Below, piece after piece: positions 18,722 through 27,876 of a DNA stretch of 64,000 bases (position 1 is the stretch's first letter; every line of letters starts with the position of its first letter). The stretch spans positions 3,881,001-3,945,000 of the forward strand of contig NZ_LT907975.1 in assembly GCF_900217235.1 (NCBI RefSeq), read 5' to 3'. Origin of the DNA: Pseudodesulfovibrio profundus (GTDB lineage: Bacteria > Desulfobacterota > Desulfovibrionia > Desulfovibrionales > Desulfovibrionaceae). The position numbers and the translations under genes are program-made. The notes beneath the pieces are model-generated. The model searched no databases. It had not been told where the DNA came from and saw nothing but the letters and a program-made list of their open reading frames with translations.

Positions 18722-20629
18722 ATGCCAGTTATCATGGGAACAGCCGGACATATCGATCACGGCAAGACGACACTCGTCAAAGCCTTGACCGGCATTGATT
18801 GCGACCGGTTGTCCGAGGAAAAAAAGCGGGGCATCACCATTGAGCTCGGTTTTGCTCATCTCGATCTGGGCGAAGGGGATCGCGTCGGCATCGTGGATGT
18901 TCCGGGCCACGAGAAATTCGTCAAGAATATGGTCGCTGGTGCCACTGGCGTCGACTTTGTCACGCTGGTTATCGCTGCCGACGAAGGGATCATGCCCCAG
19001 ACTCGGGAACACCTGGAAATTTGTCAGTTGCTTGGCGTGAAAACAGGTCTTGTGGCGTTGACCAAGGCGGACATGGTCGATGACGAGTGGCTGGATATGG
19101 TCAAAGAGGAAGTGGCCGACTATCTTGAACCCACGTTCCTTGGTGGTGCGCCGATTATTCCGGTTTCTGCTCATACCGGCGCAGGCATCGACGAACTCAA
19201 GGGCGCAATCCGCACCTTGCTTTCCGAGTACAAGCCCAAACGCCGTTCCGATTTGTTCCGGCTTCCGGCTGACCGTGTTTTTTCCATGAAAGGGCATGGC
19301 ACCGTCATCACGGGAACCATGATCTCCGGCTCCATCTCCATAGGTGAGGATGTTTTGCTGTATCCTCGCGAAGTCGAGAGCAAGGTGCGCGGCCTGCAAT
19401 CCCATGGCGAAACCGTGGAGACCGCCGAGGCAGGCAAGCGGACCGCCGTGAACCTGCACGGCCTGGAAGTGGACGATATCAGGCGCGGTGACGTGTTGGC
19501 CCGTCCCGGCACGCTGTTTCCGTCCGATGTCTGGGATATCGAGTTGACGGTATTGGAGTCCTCGCACATCCCGCTGAAGCATCGTCGGGAGATACATTTT
19601 CATCATGGCGCACGTGAAGTGCTGGCCCGGATTTTCCTGCTCGATCGTGAGGAGTTGCTGCCGGGGGAGACCGCTGTGTGTCAGGTTCGCTTCATCGAAC
19701 CGCTGGCCGGTGTCTATGATGACCGTATTGTGCTGCGTTCCTTTTCTCCGCTCCGGGCATTTGCCGGTGGGCGCGTCATCGGCCCGGTGGGGCACAAGAT
19801 CAAGCGTTTTTCCGATCAGGTGGACATGCTCGGGCAACTGGCTGCCGAGGACCCTGCCGAAGTTGCTGCCGCCCAGTTGGAGCTGGCTGGCCCGACAGGT
19901 CGCACCTTCAATGAACTGCTGACCATGACCAACATGGAATCCAAGGCCCTTGAAAAAACACTGGGCGTTCTTGGCGGGCAGCAGAAGGCTATTCTCTTTG
20001 ACAAGGAGACCCGCCGATACGGTGGCGGGGAACTGGCACGTCGTCTATCGGATGAGCTGCTGGCGTTCCTTGGAGATTTTCACAAGAAGCATTCCATGAA
20101 GCCCGGCGTCCAGCGAGGCGAACTGGCCTCTTCGTGGGGGAAGGCGCTTCCGCAGAAGTTTTTTCACTTCATTGTGGAGCGACTGCTCAAACAGGGCGAT
20201 ATCGTTGCCGAGCAGGAAGTCCTGCGGCTCAAGGATCACAAGGTGTCCATGGCTTCGGATCAGGCCAAGGTGCGCGAGATCATCCTCGGTGCATACAAGG
20301 AGGGTGGGTTTACTCCGCCGAATCTGAAGGATGTGCTGGAACAACTCAATATGGATTTCAAGGAAGCCGCACCGGTCTTTCGTGTGCTACAGGAACAGGG
20401 CGAGCTGATTCGTGTTAAAGACGACATGTACTACCACGCAGCAGCGCTGAACGATATCAAGGCCCGTATGCTGGCGTTCTTTGCGGATTCGCAGGAAATG
20501 AGCGCTCCGGATTTCAAGGGCGTGACAGGGTTGTCCCGCAAGTACCTGATTCCGGTGCTGGAATATTTTGATAAGGAAAAGGTGACGGTGCGCGTCGGTG
20601 ATGTGCGTCACCTGAGGAAACGTTCTTGA
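18722..20629 (+). CDS. selB: Selenocysteine-specific elongation factor
   Basis: A 635-residue translation factor that carries Sec-tRNA to the ribosome and binds the SECIS hairpin. GTPase motifs are GHIDHGKTT (residues 8-16), DVPGHEKF and TKAD; beta-barrel domains follow, and the last 220 residues form winged-helix repeats that bind the mRNA hairpin. The ATG at 18722 has AAGGA upstream and begins the GTPase domain at once. Full length, no lesions. Confidence 0.96.
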   Translation: MPVIMGTAGHIDHGKTTLVKALTGIDCDRLSEEKKRGITIELGFAHLDLGEGDRVGIVDVPGHEKFVKNMVAGATGVDFVTLVIAADEGIMPQTREHLEICQLLGVKTGLVALTKADMVDDEWLDMVKEEVADYLEPTFLGGAPIIPVSAHTGAGIDELKGAIRTLLSEYKPKRRSDLFRLPADRVFSMKGHGTVITGTMISGSISIGEDVLLYPREVESKVRGLQSHGETVETAEAGKRTAVNLHGLEVDDIRRGDVLARPGTLFPSDVWDIELTVLESSHIPLKHRREIHFHHGAREVLARIFLLDREELLPGETAVCQVRFIEPLAGVYDDRIVLRSFSPLRAFAGGRVIGPVGHKIKRFSDQVDMLGQLAAEDPAEVAAAQLELAGPTGRTFNELLTMTNMESKALEKTLGVLGGQQKAILFDKETRRYGGGELARRLSDELLAFLGDFHKKHSMKPGVQRGELASSWGKALPQKFFHFIVERLLKQGDIVAEQEVLRLKDHKVSMASDQAKVREIILGAYKEGGFTPPNLKDVLEQLNMDFKEAAPVFRVLQEQGELIRVKDDMYYHAAALNDIKARMLAFFADSQEMSAPDFKGVTGLSRKYLIPVLEYFDKEKVTVRVGDVRHLRKRS

Positions 20630-20750
20630 CACCTCGGAGCAGTGGTTTTACGCCAAGCGTACGTATTCGCCTCCGTGCCGGGGGCGCTGCATTCACAGTA
20701 ATCAAGGACAAATGTAATCGGATGAAATGGGTAAGTTCAGACAACAAAAG

Positions 20751-20781
20751 AAAAAAGGACGGAATGTTCATTCCGCCCTTT
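20751..20781 (-). terminator. Terminator of tRNA-His
   Basis: Read on the minus strand: GGGCGGAAT-GAAC-ATTCCGTCC with one mismatch, followed by TTTTTT. It lies 13 bases past the tRNA end. The 120 bases between it and selB hold nothing I recognise. Confidence 0.88.
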
Positions 20782-20793
20782 TTAGGGATCACT

Positions 20794-20870
20794 TGGGGTG
20801 AGTGATGGGATTTGAACCCACGGCCACTTGGGCCACAACCAAGTGCTCTACCAACTGAGCTACACCCACC
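20794..20870 (-). tRNA. tRNA-His (anticodon GTG)
   Basis: A 77-base cloverleaf with the extra 5' G (G-1) opposite C73 that marks tRNA-His. Acceptor GTGGGTG pairs with CACTCAC including one G-T. The anticodon loop contains GTG, the T-loop is TTCAAAT, and CCA is encoded. Confidence 0.97.
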
Positions 20871-20938
20871 GTGTGAGGGAGACTATCTAGCGAACGTTTC
20901 CACGGCGGTCAAGTAAAAGTATAAAAAAAAGGTAACTC

Positions 20939-22195
20939 ATGGATAAACTTATCATTGAAGGCGGGGTCCCTCTGCAAGGTTCTATTCAGGTCAGCGGAGC
21001 GAAAAATGCTGCTCTGCCAATACTTATGGCATGCCTTCTTGCGGAAGGCACGGTCAACCTGAGTAATGTTCCAAGACTTGCGGATATTCACACGTCGCTC
21101 AAGCTGCTCAACATTCTGGGCTGCGAAACCACCTTCGACGGCAATGATGCGACCTCCACCTGCAATGGCCTCAAACCTGAAGCTCCCTATGAGCTGGTCA
21201 AGACCATGCGCGCTTCCGTTCTTTGCCTCGGCCCGCTGCTGGCTCGCCTCGGCGAAGCCCGCGTCGCGTTGCCGGGTGGTTGTGCCATCGGTGCGCGTCC
21301 CGTCGATCTGCACCTCCGCGGCATGGAGCGAATGGGTGCCACGTTCGAGCTGACCGAAGGGTATATCAAGGGATACTGCCCTGAAGGCCTCAAAGGCGCA
21401 CACATCACCCTCGACTTTCCCACCGTGGGCGGCACCGAGAACCTGATCATGGCTGCATGTCTCGCCGAGGGCACCACCATTCTGGAAAACGCCGCTCGTG
21501 AGCCAGAAGTCGAAGATCTTGCCAACTTCCTCAATGCCATGGGCGCCAAGATTACCGGACACGGTACCTCGGTCATCACCATCGAAGGTGTGTCCTCCCT
21601 CAAGGGGTGCGACTACCGGGTCATGCCCGACCGCATCGAGGCCGGAACCTACATGGTTGCCGCAGCCATCACCGGCGGTGAATTGAAAATTCTTGATTGT
21701 CCTATCAGCGCCATGGATTCCGTCAGCTCCAAGCTGCGCGAAATGGGCGTTTCGATTGAGGAGGAAGAAGGGGGCGTTCTGGTGCGCAGGGCTAACGGTT
21801 TGCTCAAGAACGTTGATGTTACGACCCTGCCGCATCCCGGTTTCCCAACAGACATGCAGGCCCAGCTCATGGCCCTGATGTGCTTTGGACAGGGAGCGGG
21901 TACCATCGAAGAGAAAATCTTCGAGAACCGTTTCATGCACGTGCTGGAATTGGTCCGCCTTGGTGCGGATGTCCGCTTGAAAGGGCGCACGGCCATGGTA
22001 CACGGTGTTGGCAAGTTGACCGGTGCTCCGGTCATGGCTTCCGACCTTCGCGCCAGTGCTTCGCTCGTGCTTGCCGGTCTGGCAGCCGGTGGCAGCACCA
22101 CGGTTGAACGCATTTACCATCTCGATCGCGGGTACGAAAACATCGAAGCCAAACTCTCCGGCGTCGGCGCCCGCATCAAACGGGTTAAGGCATAA
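20939..22195 (+). CDS. murA: UDP-N-acetylglucosamine 1-carboxyvinyltransferase
   Basis: A 418-residue EPSP-synthase-like enzyme for the first committed step of peptidoglycan synthesis, transferring enolpyruvyl to UDP-GlcNAc. The N-terminal [20 protein letters not shown] carries the catalytic Lys. The active loop [16 protein letters not shown] keeps the Cys, so it should be sensitive to fosfomycin; some bacteria carry Asp there instead. AAAGGTAAC precedes the ATG. It appears to be a single-gene unit ended by a terminator. Confidence 0.96.
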   Translation: MDKLIIEGGVPLQGSIQVSGAKNAALPILMACLLAEGTVNLSNVPRLADIHTSLKLLNILGCETTFDGNDATSTCNGLKPEAPYELVKTMRASVLCLGPLLARLGEARVALPGGCAIGARPVDLHLRGMERMGATFELTEGYIKGYCPEGLKGAHITLDFPTVGGTENLIMAACLAEGTTILENAAREPEVEDLANFLNAMGAKITGHGTSVITIEGVSSLKGCDYRVMPDRIEAGTYMVAAAITGGELKILDCPISAMDSVSSKLREMGVSIEEEEGGVLVRRANGLLKNVDVTTLPHPGFPTDMQAQLMALMCFGQGAGTIEEKIFENRFMHVLELVRLGADVRLKGRTAMVHGVGKLTGAPVMASDLRASASLVLAGLAAGGSTTVERIYHLDRGYENIEAKLSGVGARIKRVKA

Positions 22196-22211
22196 TACGC
22201 TTACTACTCAT

Positions 22212-22245
22212 CGGAACCGGTGCATTGTGCCGGTTCCGGTTTTTC
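22212..22245 (+). terminator. Terminator of murA
   Basis: CGGAACCGG / CCGGTTCCG hairpin with a nine-base loop followed by GTTTTT. Confidence 0.88.
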
Positions 22246-22326
22246 CCTTTTTTATATTGCTCTTGAATATGATGCAGCCTGTGATACATTGATATCAAAT
22301 CTGTAAACCGTATGGAGGACTCTGTT

Positions 22327-22482
22327 ATGGATAAATGGGAATGCCCTTGTGGTTATGTGTACGATCCTGCTGAAGGCGATCCGGAAAACAATATCGAAGT
22401 CGGAACCAAGTTCGAAGATCTTCCGGACGATTGGGTCTGCCCCCTCTGTGGCGCGGAAAAAGAATATTTTGAGAAAGTCTAA
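22327..22482 (+). CDS. Rubredoxin with CxCG first knuckle
   Basis: A 51-residue protein. [11 protein letters not shown], then [12 protein letters not shown], is unmistakably rubredoxin, a one-electron Fe(Cys)4 carrier. The cysteines are C6, C8, C38 and C41. The first pair is C-P-C-G, one residue shorter than the usual C-x-x-C-G; the codons TGC CCT TGT GGT leave no doubt in this sequence. The second pair is normal. GGAGG lies nine bases before the ATG. In this group rubredoxins pass electrons to rubrerythrin or rubredoxin:oxygen oxidoreductase; none is encoded nearby. Confidence 0.9.
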   Translation: MDKWECPCGYVYDPAEGDPENNIEVGTKFEDLPDDWVCPLCGAEKEYFEKV

Positions 22483-22573
22483 CAGTTTTAGCGCGTTGTC
22501 GGCTCTTTGAAAAAAGACAGCTTGAGTGAACGAAAATGCTTGCATTGCCCCTTGAGTGGCGTATTATGAAGGC

Positions 22574-22746
22574 AAGAACAAAGGACTGTTTCCAGTCAAC
22601 GATCAACATACCTCATTACTTGTAATTAGGTGCGGAATCGAGGCAACAACGGAACAAACAAAAATTCCTTTGGCTGAAGCTCGGCTCTCGGCAACCCCAA
22701 AAAGCAATTTGAAACAAAGCCCCTGCATCTGCGGGGGCTTTCGTTA
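22574..22746 (+). ncRNA. Possible small RNA between rubredoxin and CPBP genes
   Basis: Between rubredoxin and the next gene a promoter-like TTGCAT, 16 bases, TATTAT (22540-22567) is followed about 170 bases later by a GC-rich terminator hairpin, with no reading frame of note between. The sequence matches no RNA family I know. It may also simply be the 3' tail of the rubredoxin transcript. Confidence 0.25.
22716..22745. terminator. Hairpin terminator, possibly bidirectional
   Basis: AAAGCCCC / GGGGGCTTT hairpin with T-rich ends on both strands. It lies between rubredoxin (plus) and the convergent CPBP protease (minus). Confidence 0.75.
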
Positions 22747-22761
22747 TTGTATGGGAGGGAG

Positions 22762-23655
22762 TTATTGTTCTCTGCGGAGTCGGGAAAGGATGAACATGGT
22801 CGCGGCTCCTGTCAGCAGCCAGACAAACGCCCCCGTCAATCCCATGCTGCCGCCAAGTATCGGATCAATACCGGGGAAGACCCACGACCAGATACCATAG
22901 CCCTGGGCGTTGACCGCTCCATGAATGAATGCGGCCAGAAAGACCGAGCGGTAGTGGAGCGACATTTCGTTCAGGAATATGCCAAAGGTCGCGGATAACA
23001 GGCACATCATGGCGATTCCGGCCATGGGATGACCCGGATAGTTGAACCCGACATGGATAAGCGGTGCGTGCCACAATCCCCAAAGAACTCCCAGCAGCAG
23101 GTAGGCCGGTATTTTGCCCAGCGGCATCAGGCGCGGCAGCAGAAAACCGCGCCATCCCAGTTCTTCGCCCAGGCCGAAAGCCAGGTTGATGAACGGTCCA
23201 ATGAAAATCGACATGGGCAGCATCAGGTACAGGACCGTGTCGGTGGTGATTTGTTCCGTGGAGCCGGTGGCTCGGCTCAGGGCGGCCATGGTCAGGTCGG
23301 GTTCGGTCAACCCCAATGCCCAGCTCAAGCCGTACATGGCGGCAAAAATGATTGGTGCCAGGAAGATGAACAGCAGGTACGGGCCGATGGATCCCATGCG
23401 CAGCAGGAGGGCTTCTCGCAACTCCGATACAGGGCGCTTTTCCACGAAAATGGTTGTGAAGAGGGCTGCCAGACCCGGAATCCACATGACAGCCAGTAGC
23501 CAGAGTGCGGGAGCTGTCTGTATGGTGTTCGCATCAAACCGTATGCCGGAGTTGATCAGGCTGAATTCAACGGTGTACGTGACGCCAAACGTAATGGTCA
23601 GAAACCACAGGATGGGAGCGAGACTGGAAGTGCGTACAGGTGTTGTCATGGGCAT
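22762..23655 (-). CDS. CPBP family intramembrane glutamic endopeptidase-like protein
   Basis: A 297-residue protein with about eight membrane segments. The CPBP (Rce1-like) motifs are present: EELGWRGFLLPRL with the catalytic Glu pair and Arg, the later GLWHAPL histidine, and a third His near IHGAVNAQG. Members process prenylated proteins in eukaryotes; in bacteria they are linked to bacteriocin immunity and other, mostly unknown, roles. The start is uncertain between ATGs at 23655 and 23649; neither has a strong ribosome site. Confidence 0.85.
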   Translation of the reverse strand: MPMTTPVRTSSLAPILWFLTITFGVTYTVEFSLINSGIRFDANTIQTAPALWLLAVMWIPGLAALFTTIFVEKRPVSELREALLLRMGSIGPYLLFIFLAPIIFAAMYGLSWALGLTEPDLTMAALSRATGSTEQITTDTVLYLMLPMSIFIGPFINLAFGLGEELGWRGFLLPRLMPLGKIPAYLLLGVLWGLWHAPLIHVGFNYPGHPMAGIAMMCLLSATFGIFLNEMSLHYRSVFLAAFIHGAVNAQGYGIWSWVFPGIDPILGGSMGLTGAFVWLLTGAATMFILSRLRREQ

Positions 23656-23703
23656 GGAATGTAGCTGAGGTCGTTGCCTTCGTCCATATCTACAGTGCGG
23701 TTG

Positions 23704-24876
23704 TTATGGAAGAGTGCCAAGTTCCTTTAGCAGGCAGAAGTAGCGCTCACGACTTTGGTTTTCAATAGAGAGTAGTCTGGCGAACGCCTCGTTGAAATCC
23801 GACTCGCCGGAAACGAACACGCCGTGCCCGTGAACAATGGCCGCTCCGCTGGCAGCAACGGCGGGCGGCAGGGTGTTGCACAGCCCGGTGGGGCCGGTAC
23901 CCACTTCACCCGGAACAATGGGGATGCCTTCCATGGTTCGGCACTCGTTGCACAAGACATGACACTTGCCGCGCAGTTCGCAGTCTGGCTTATCGCAATC
24001 CATAGACATGATGACGGAAAATTTGGGGTGCCCGTGCAGTATGCAGCGGACGTCTGCTCGCCGGTACACGTCTTCGTGGGCTGAAAGCTCTGACGAAGCA
24101 GTCAGGCCGTGGGTCGTGCTCTTGTCCATTCGACAGGGATCGATACATCCTTCCAACTCATCAAGGGAACTACCGGTCTGACTGATGTAGACAATGTCGT
24201 TGTCGCGGTAGGATATGTTGCCGAAAAAGGAATCCACCAGGCCGTAACCGACAACGGCCCGTCCTGCTTCGGCCATCGCACCGAGGATGGCTTCCTCGTC
24301 AGGAAGGGGGGCTGATTGCAGATTGGGGAGTTCGGTCCGTGGAGCCGGGAGTTGCCGAACCACTTGTTTGAAAACGGCTTTGTAGGCTTCGTCGATTGTT
24401 CCACGCCGGGCCGCTGCCATGTATTCAGAAAAAAAGAGGACGAAGCAGGCAAAGACTGTGGAAGAATAGAATACGAACCCCTGTTCGGGCGTCACCGTAC
24501 CAAAGGAGACAATACCTTCCCCGGGAATGATCACTGCTTTGCGCTTTTTGAGTGCATCGATGATCGCCGGGGCAGAGAAGGTCTCGCAAACCGGAACATC
24601 ATGCAGAAAGGTTCGGGTCTCGGTGTCTTGAGGCCGGATTGTCTCCGGGTACCTCGTGGCAAGAAAGTCAATGATGGTTGCGTACGGGGCGGCGGGTTTG
24701 GCAAAGACCAGCGAATTGATGGGCAGTTCTCGAAAAACCGATTCCAGTATTTCGCAACGGGCATCATCGCGGTTCCAGACAAGTTCGGCATCCAGCCCGC
24801 CGATGATCGGTTCGCCCGGAGCGGTCAGTCCCTGCTTGACCATTTTTGCCGCGTATTTATCGCACAGTTGTTTCAT
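23704..24876 (-). CDS. Two-domain class II aldolase/adducin-like protein
   Basis: A 390-residue protein. The C-terminal half (from about residue 195) is a class II aldolase/adducin domain with GLVDSFFGNISYR, the metal-binding HGHPK and the later VHGHGVF. The N-terminal half looks like a degenerate relative of the same fold. Between HGHPK and HGHGVF is an insert with five Cys in 19 residues (positions 294, 299, 305, 309, 312), unusual for this family and possibly metal binding. Its start overlaps the stop of the upstream AOR gene by four bases, so the two are translationally coupled. Substrate unknown; an aldehyde-yielding reaction feeding the AOR is a plausible inference. Confidence 0.8.
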   Translation of the reverse strand: MKQLCDKYAAKMVKQGLTAPGEPIIGGLDAELVWNRDDARCEILESVFRELPINSLVFAKPAAPYATIIDFLATRYPETIRPQDTETRTFLHDVPVCETFSAPAIIDALKKRKAVIIPGEGIVSFGTVTPEQGFVFYSSTVFACFVLFFSEYMAAARRGTIDEAYKAVFKQVVRQLPAPRTELPNLQSAPLPDEEAILGAMAEAGRAVVGYGLVDSFFGNISYRDNDIVYISQTGSSLDELEGCIDPCRMDKSTTHGLTASSELSAHEDVYRRADVRCILHGHPKFSVIMSMDCDKPDCELRGKCHVLCNECRTMEGIPIVPGEVGTGPTGLCNTLPPAVAASGAAIVHGHGVFVSGESDFNEAFARLLSIENQSRERYFCLLKELGTLP

Positions 24877-26624
24877 TGCTCAAGCTCCAAATCGAGGCGC
24901 TTGGCCGTTTCCGGTGTTGGGCGTCCGTACTCATCAAGGCCGCGCACCTTGTAGTAGCTGCTTCGAGCCTCCAGAAAGGCAGCCCTATCAATAGGGGGTA
25001 TTTCAATACCACCGCCCGAGGTGCCGGGCTCATTGAAAAAGCGGGGCGGCAGGTCGTCTTCGCAACTGTCAAAATCATTGGCCGCGTTCATGATGCGTTC
25101 ATTGTAATAGATGCGTTCGCCCACGGCGAGGAGGTCGTGGCCGGTGGTCGCGACACCGGTGACTGCCGTGTACGCCTTGGCATACTCTTCGAGGCTGGCT
25201 GCGAGAAAGGTGAATTTGCACGCTGTCAGCGAATCAACCACGGCGTTCTGATCTTCAGCCAGTTTGACGATGCGAGCTTTGCCGCTGAATGAGAAACGGT
25301 CGGTGGCCACCGGCTTGCGCAACACCTCATGGCTGATGGGGTAGGCGCGCAGATGACAGCCGCCACGGGTGGACAGGGCATAGGCCAGCGACATGCCGTA
25401 TGCACCGCGTGGATCATAGGCCGGGAGTTCCATGCCTTTGACGGACATGGAGAGTTCCTGCTGGGAACAGGACTGGGCAAAGTCCAGTGAACCGTTGCCA
25501 AGGTAACCGCCTTCGGCCATATCCTGGAGGGCCTGCCTGAGACTGGCCGGAGTGAAGTCCTTGCCGGTTATCTCACGATAGCAGGCGAGGGTGGCTCCGG
25601 CAGAGATGGTATCCAGCCCGTATCGATTGCACAGGTCGTTGGCCTCCATGACGAGGTCCATGTCGGTGTTGCCGATAAGGGCCGTGAAGTGGGACATGGT
25701 TTCAAACTCAGGCATGGTCCGCCCATCACTTGCAATCTTTTTGCAGAGAATGTGACACCCCTTGCAGCCGTGCTTTCGAGGCGAGTATGCCTTTTGGTAG
25801 GCGGCGGCATTGAGTTGCGGGGCATCCTTGAACTGCGTGTCGCGAAAGTTGTTGGTGGGCATCATGCGGCGGGAGTCCATGAGGTCGTATATGGCCCCGG
25901 TTCCCCAGCAGGAAAATCCGTTTTGCCCCAGCACGACCGGCGAGGCTGCAGTCAGTCGAAAGATTTCCTCGCGCGCTTCCTTGAGTGCGGCCTGATCCTG
26001 TACCGCTACCTTGCCGGTCCCTTTCACCGTCAGGTATTTCAGATTTTTTTGCGCCCAAACGAGCCCCAGTCCGCCCCGGCCGGCAGCGTGGTGGCGATCG
26101 ACCATCACCGCGCTGATGCGTGCTCCGTTTTCGGCTGCAGGCCCGATGGTCGCCACAGCGTTCCCGTTTCGGTCAAGGGCGTCGAAAACCGTGTCGCAGG
26201 TTGCCCCCCATAGATCGGTTGTCACGATGCGGATGGTTTCATCGTCGATCTCGATGCCGCACGGTGTGTCGCTTAGGCCGGTGATGACAATGCCGTCCCA
26301 TCCGGCTCGCTTGAGCTGGGTTCCGAGCTTGCCGCCCACGGATGAGTCGCAGATTGCCCCGGTCAAGGGAGAGCGCGACATGATGGTGCTGCGGCCCGAC
26401 GTCGGAGCAATGGTGCCGGTGAGCGGCCCGGTGAAAATGAGTAATGGGAGGTCCGGGTCCATTGTCTCGCGGGTGCAGAACGGGCGAAGATAATACCCTG
26501 CCATTCCCTTGCCTCCGATGAATTGTTCATAGATGGCGCGGGCAGGATATTGGACCACGGTTTCGCGAGTGGTGAGGTCGATATGCAGGACCTTTCCGGT
26601 CCAGCCGCAAGTGGGTCGAGTCAT
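24873..26624 (-). CDS. Aldehyde:ferredoxin oxidoreductase family protein
   Basis: A 583-residue tungsten (or molybdenum) bis-pterin enzyme that oxidises aldehydes to acids with ferredoxin as acceptor. Residues 38-42 hold the GGKGMAGYYL motif. The [4Fe-4S] ligands C287, C290 and C294 (HGCKGCHILC) sit almost where they do in the Pyrococcus enzyme, with a fourth Cys near DSLTACKF. The start at 26624 is the first Met before GWTGKVLHIDL; no strong ribosome site is seen. It is coupled to the aldolase-like gene. A ferredoxin and a MoeA-type cofactor gene lie within 7 kb. Confidence 0.92.
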   Translation of the reverse strand: MTRPTCGWTGKVLHIDLTTRETVVQYPARAIYEQFIGGKGMAGYYLRPFCTRETMDPDLPLLIFTGPLTGTIAPTSGRSTIMSRSPLTGAICDSSVGGKLGTQLKRAGWDGIVITGLSDTPCGIEIDDETIRIVTTDLWGATCDTVFDALDRNGNAVATIGPAAENGARISAVMVDRHHAAGRGGLGLVWAQKNLKYLTVKGTGKVAVQDQAALKEAREEIFRLTAASPVVLGQNGFSCWGTGAIYDLMDSRRMMPTNNFRDTQFKDAPQLNAAAYQKAYSPRKHGCKGCHILCKKIASDGRTMPEFETMSHFTALIGNTDMDLVMEANDLCNRYGLDTISAGATLACYREITGKDFTPASLRQALQDMAEGGYLGNGSLDFAQSCSQQELSMSVKGMELPAYDPRGAYGMSLAYALSTRGGCHLRAYPISHEVLRKPVATDRFSFSGKARIVKLAEDQNAVVDSLTACKFTFLAASLEEYAKAYTAVTGVATTGHDLLAVGERIYYNERIMNAANDFDSCEDDLPPRFFNEPGTSGGGIEIPPIDRAAFLEARSSYYKVRGLDEYGRPTPETAKRLDLELEQ

Positions 26625-26711
26625 GAAGTGGATACTTTCACGAACCCCCTGAAAAGGCAATCAGTTGACCGCAATCGTGAAATGGGTATTCTGTCGCACC
26701 GGAGGAGAATT

Positions 26712-27239
26712 ATGGCCAAAAAAATAGATAAATCCCGACGCAATTTCCTGTTTGGTGCTGTTCGCCGTATCAAGAATGAAAAGCCTGAAGGACCGGCTGC
26801 ATCCACTGACGAAGCCATTGATACCATCAAGGAAGCCAATGCGCTGTATGTGGACGAGCAATGGGAAGAGGCTCGGGCCAAATATAAAGAGTGCATTGAT
26901 TGCGACAAGAACGATGCCGATGTGCGTTATCGCTGTGGCGTCTGCCTGTACAAGGTCGGTAAATACCGTCAGGCAAAGCTTGAATTTGAGCGGACCCTGC
27001 GTATCCAGCGAGAGTACAAGGACGCGCTGCTCTATCTTGGTCTGACCATGGTGCGGTTGGAAAAGCCGGAAAAAGCGGTCGCCCTCTGGAAACAGTATTT
27101 CAATCCCCAGGCCATCGGCGTTCAACGTGAACTCAATCTTCAGATCGGCATGATGGAAGAGGGCATGGTCGATTCGCCTGCGGAAATAGCCGAGGCTGTT
27201 GAGACCGCTATCAGCGAAGCCGGTGACGGAGTGGCCTAG
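26712..27239 (+). CDS. Tetratricopeptide repeat protein
   Basis: A 175-residue soluble protein with about three TPR-like helix pairs (ANALYVDEQWEEARAKYKEC, then YKVGKYRQAKLEFERTL, then LGLTMVRLEKPEKAVALW). GGAGGAG precedes the ATG closely. The N-terminus has SRRNFLFG, like a twin-arginine motif, but no hydrophobic segment follows, so export is unlikely. It is divergent from the AOR gene, with only 87 bases between starts. Partner unknown. Confidence 0.8.
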   Translation: MAKKIDKSRRNFLFGAVRRIKNEKPEGPAASTDEAIDTIKEANALYVDEQWEEARAKYKECIDCDKNDADVRYRCGVCLYKVGKYRQAKLEFERTLRIQREYKDALLYLGLTMVRLEKPEKAVALWKQYFNPQAIGVQRELNLQIGMMEEGMVDSPAEIAEAVETAISEAGDGVA

Positions 27240-27339
27240 ACGGGGCAATGGAGGACGCTCATGCATCAGGAGCAGTCCTTCAGACGATCAAGGTGCTAGG
27301 TGCTTGCCGTGCTAGCGGGAAGCACCCGACAGTCTCTGA

Positions 27340-27876
27340 TTAACCAAATGCAATATCTTCGCTGTCCATGACGGTGCAGAACCGGCGATGCAAAGTCAGG
27401 TTGTGATGGGCAATGATCTTTTCTGCGGGTAAGGCTTTCGTGTCATAGGTGCTGTGCGCATCTCCGGCCAGGATGGAAGTGAAACCATGGGCCAGAGCAC
27501 TGCGGATGGTCGTATCCATGCACACCTCGGTCTGAAGGCCGCAAAACACCAGCCGGTCAACATCAATCTCCAGTAATTTCTGCTTCAATCCGACATTGGT
27601 GAACGCATCATAGGTGTGCTTCAGGAAAATGTCGTCGCTCGTATCCGGAGCTATGCGCTCAATGATCTCCCAGTTGTGAGAGCCTTCGGCGAACTCGCTT
27701 CCTTCTCCTTCCGTTGTATGCTGGATGTAGATCACCGGCGTATTTGTCGAACGCGCTTTACTGATAAGGCGCTCTATGTTGTCCACGACACGCTGCTCGT
27801 CGAACAGTGTGCACCCCGGTGTTTCAAAAAGGATGTTCTGCACATCCACCACGATCAATGCGGTTCGGTTAGCCAT
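27340..27876 (-). CDS. Isochorismatase-like cysteine hydrolase
   Basis: A 178-residue protein with the family triad Asp11 (VVDVQ), Lys86 (FLKHTYDAF) and Cys119 (LQTEVCMDTT), so probably active on an amide or related bond. The precise substrate cannot be told. Its start overlaps the end of the MoeA-PBP gene by eight bases, so the two are translated together. About 25 bases downstream a GGTGCTT / AAGCACC inverted repeat (27307-27334) lies before the convergent TPR gene; it has no T run. Confidence 0.88.
   Translation of the reverse strand: MANRTALIVVDVQNILFETPGCTLFDEQRVVDNIERLISKARSTNTPVIYIQHTTEGEGSEFAEGSHNWEIIERIAPDTSDDIFLKHTYDAFTNVGLKQKLLEIDVDRLVFCGLQTEVCMDTTIRSALAHGFTSILAGDAHSTYDTKALPAEKIIAHHNLTLHRRFCTVMDSEDIAFG

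Noticed and set aside
26712..26770. Twin-arginine export signal in the TPR protein (SRRNFLFG)
   Set aside because: The motif is followed by AVRRIKNEKPEG rather than a hydrophobic stretch, so no signal peptide can form.
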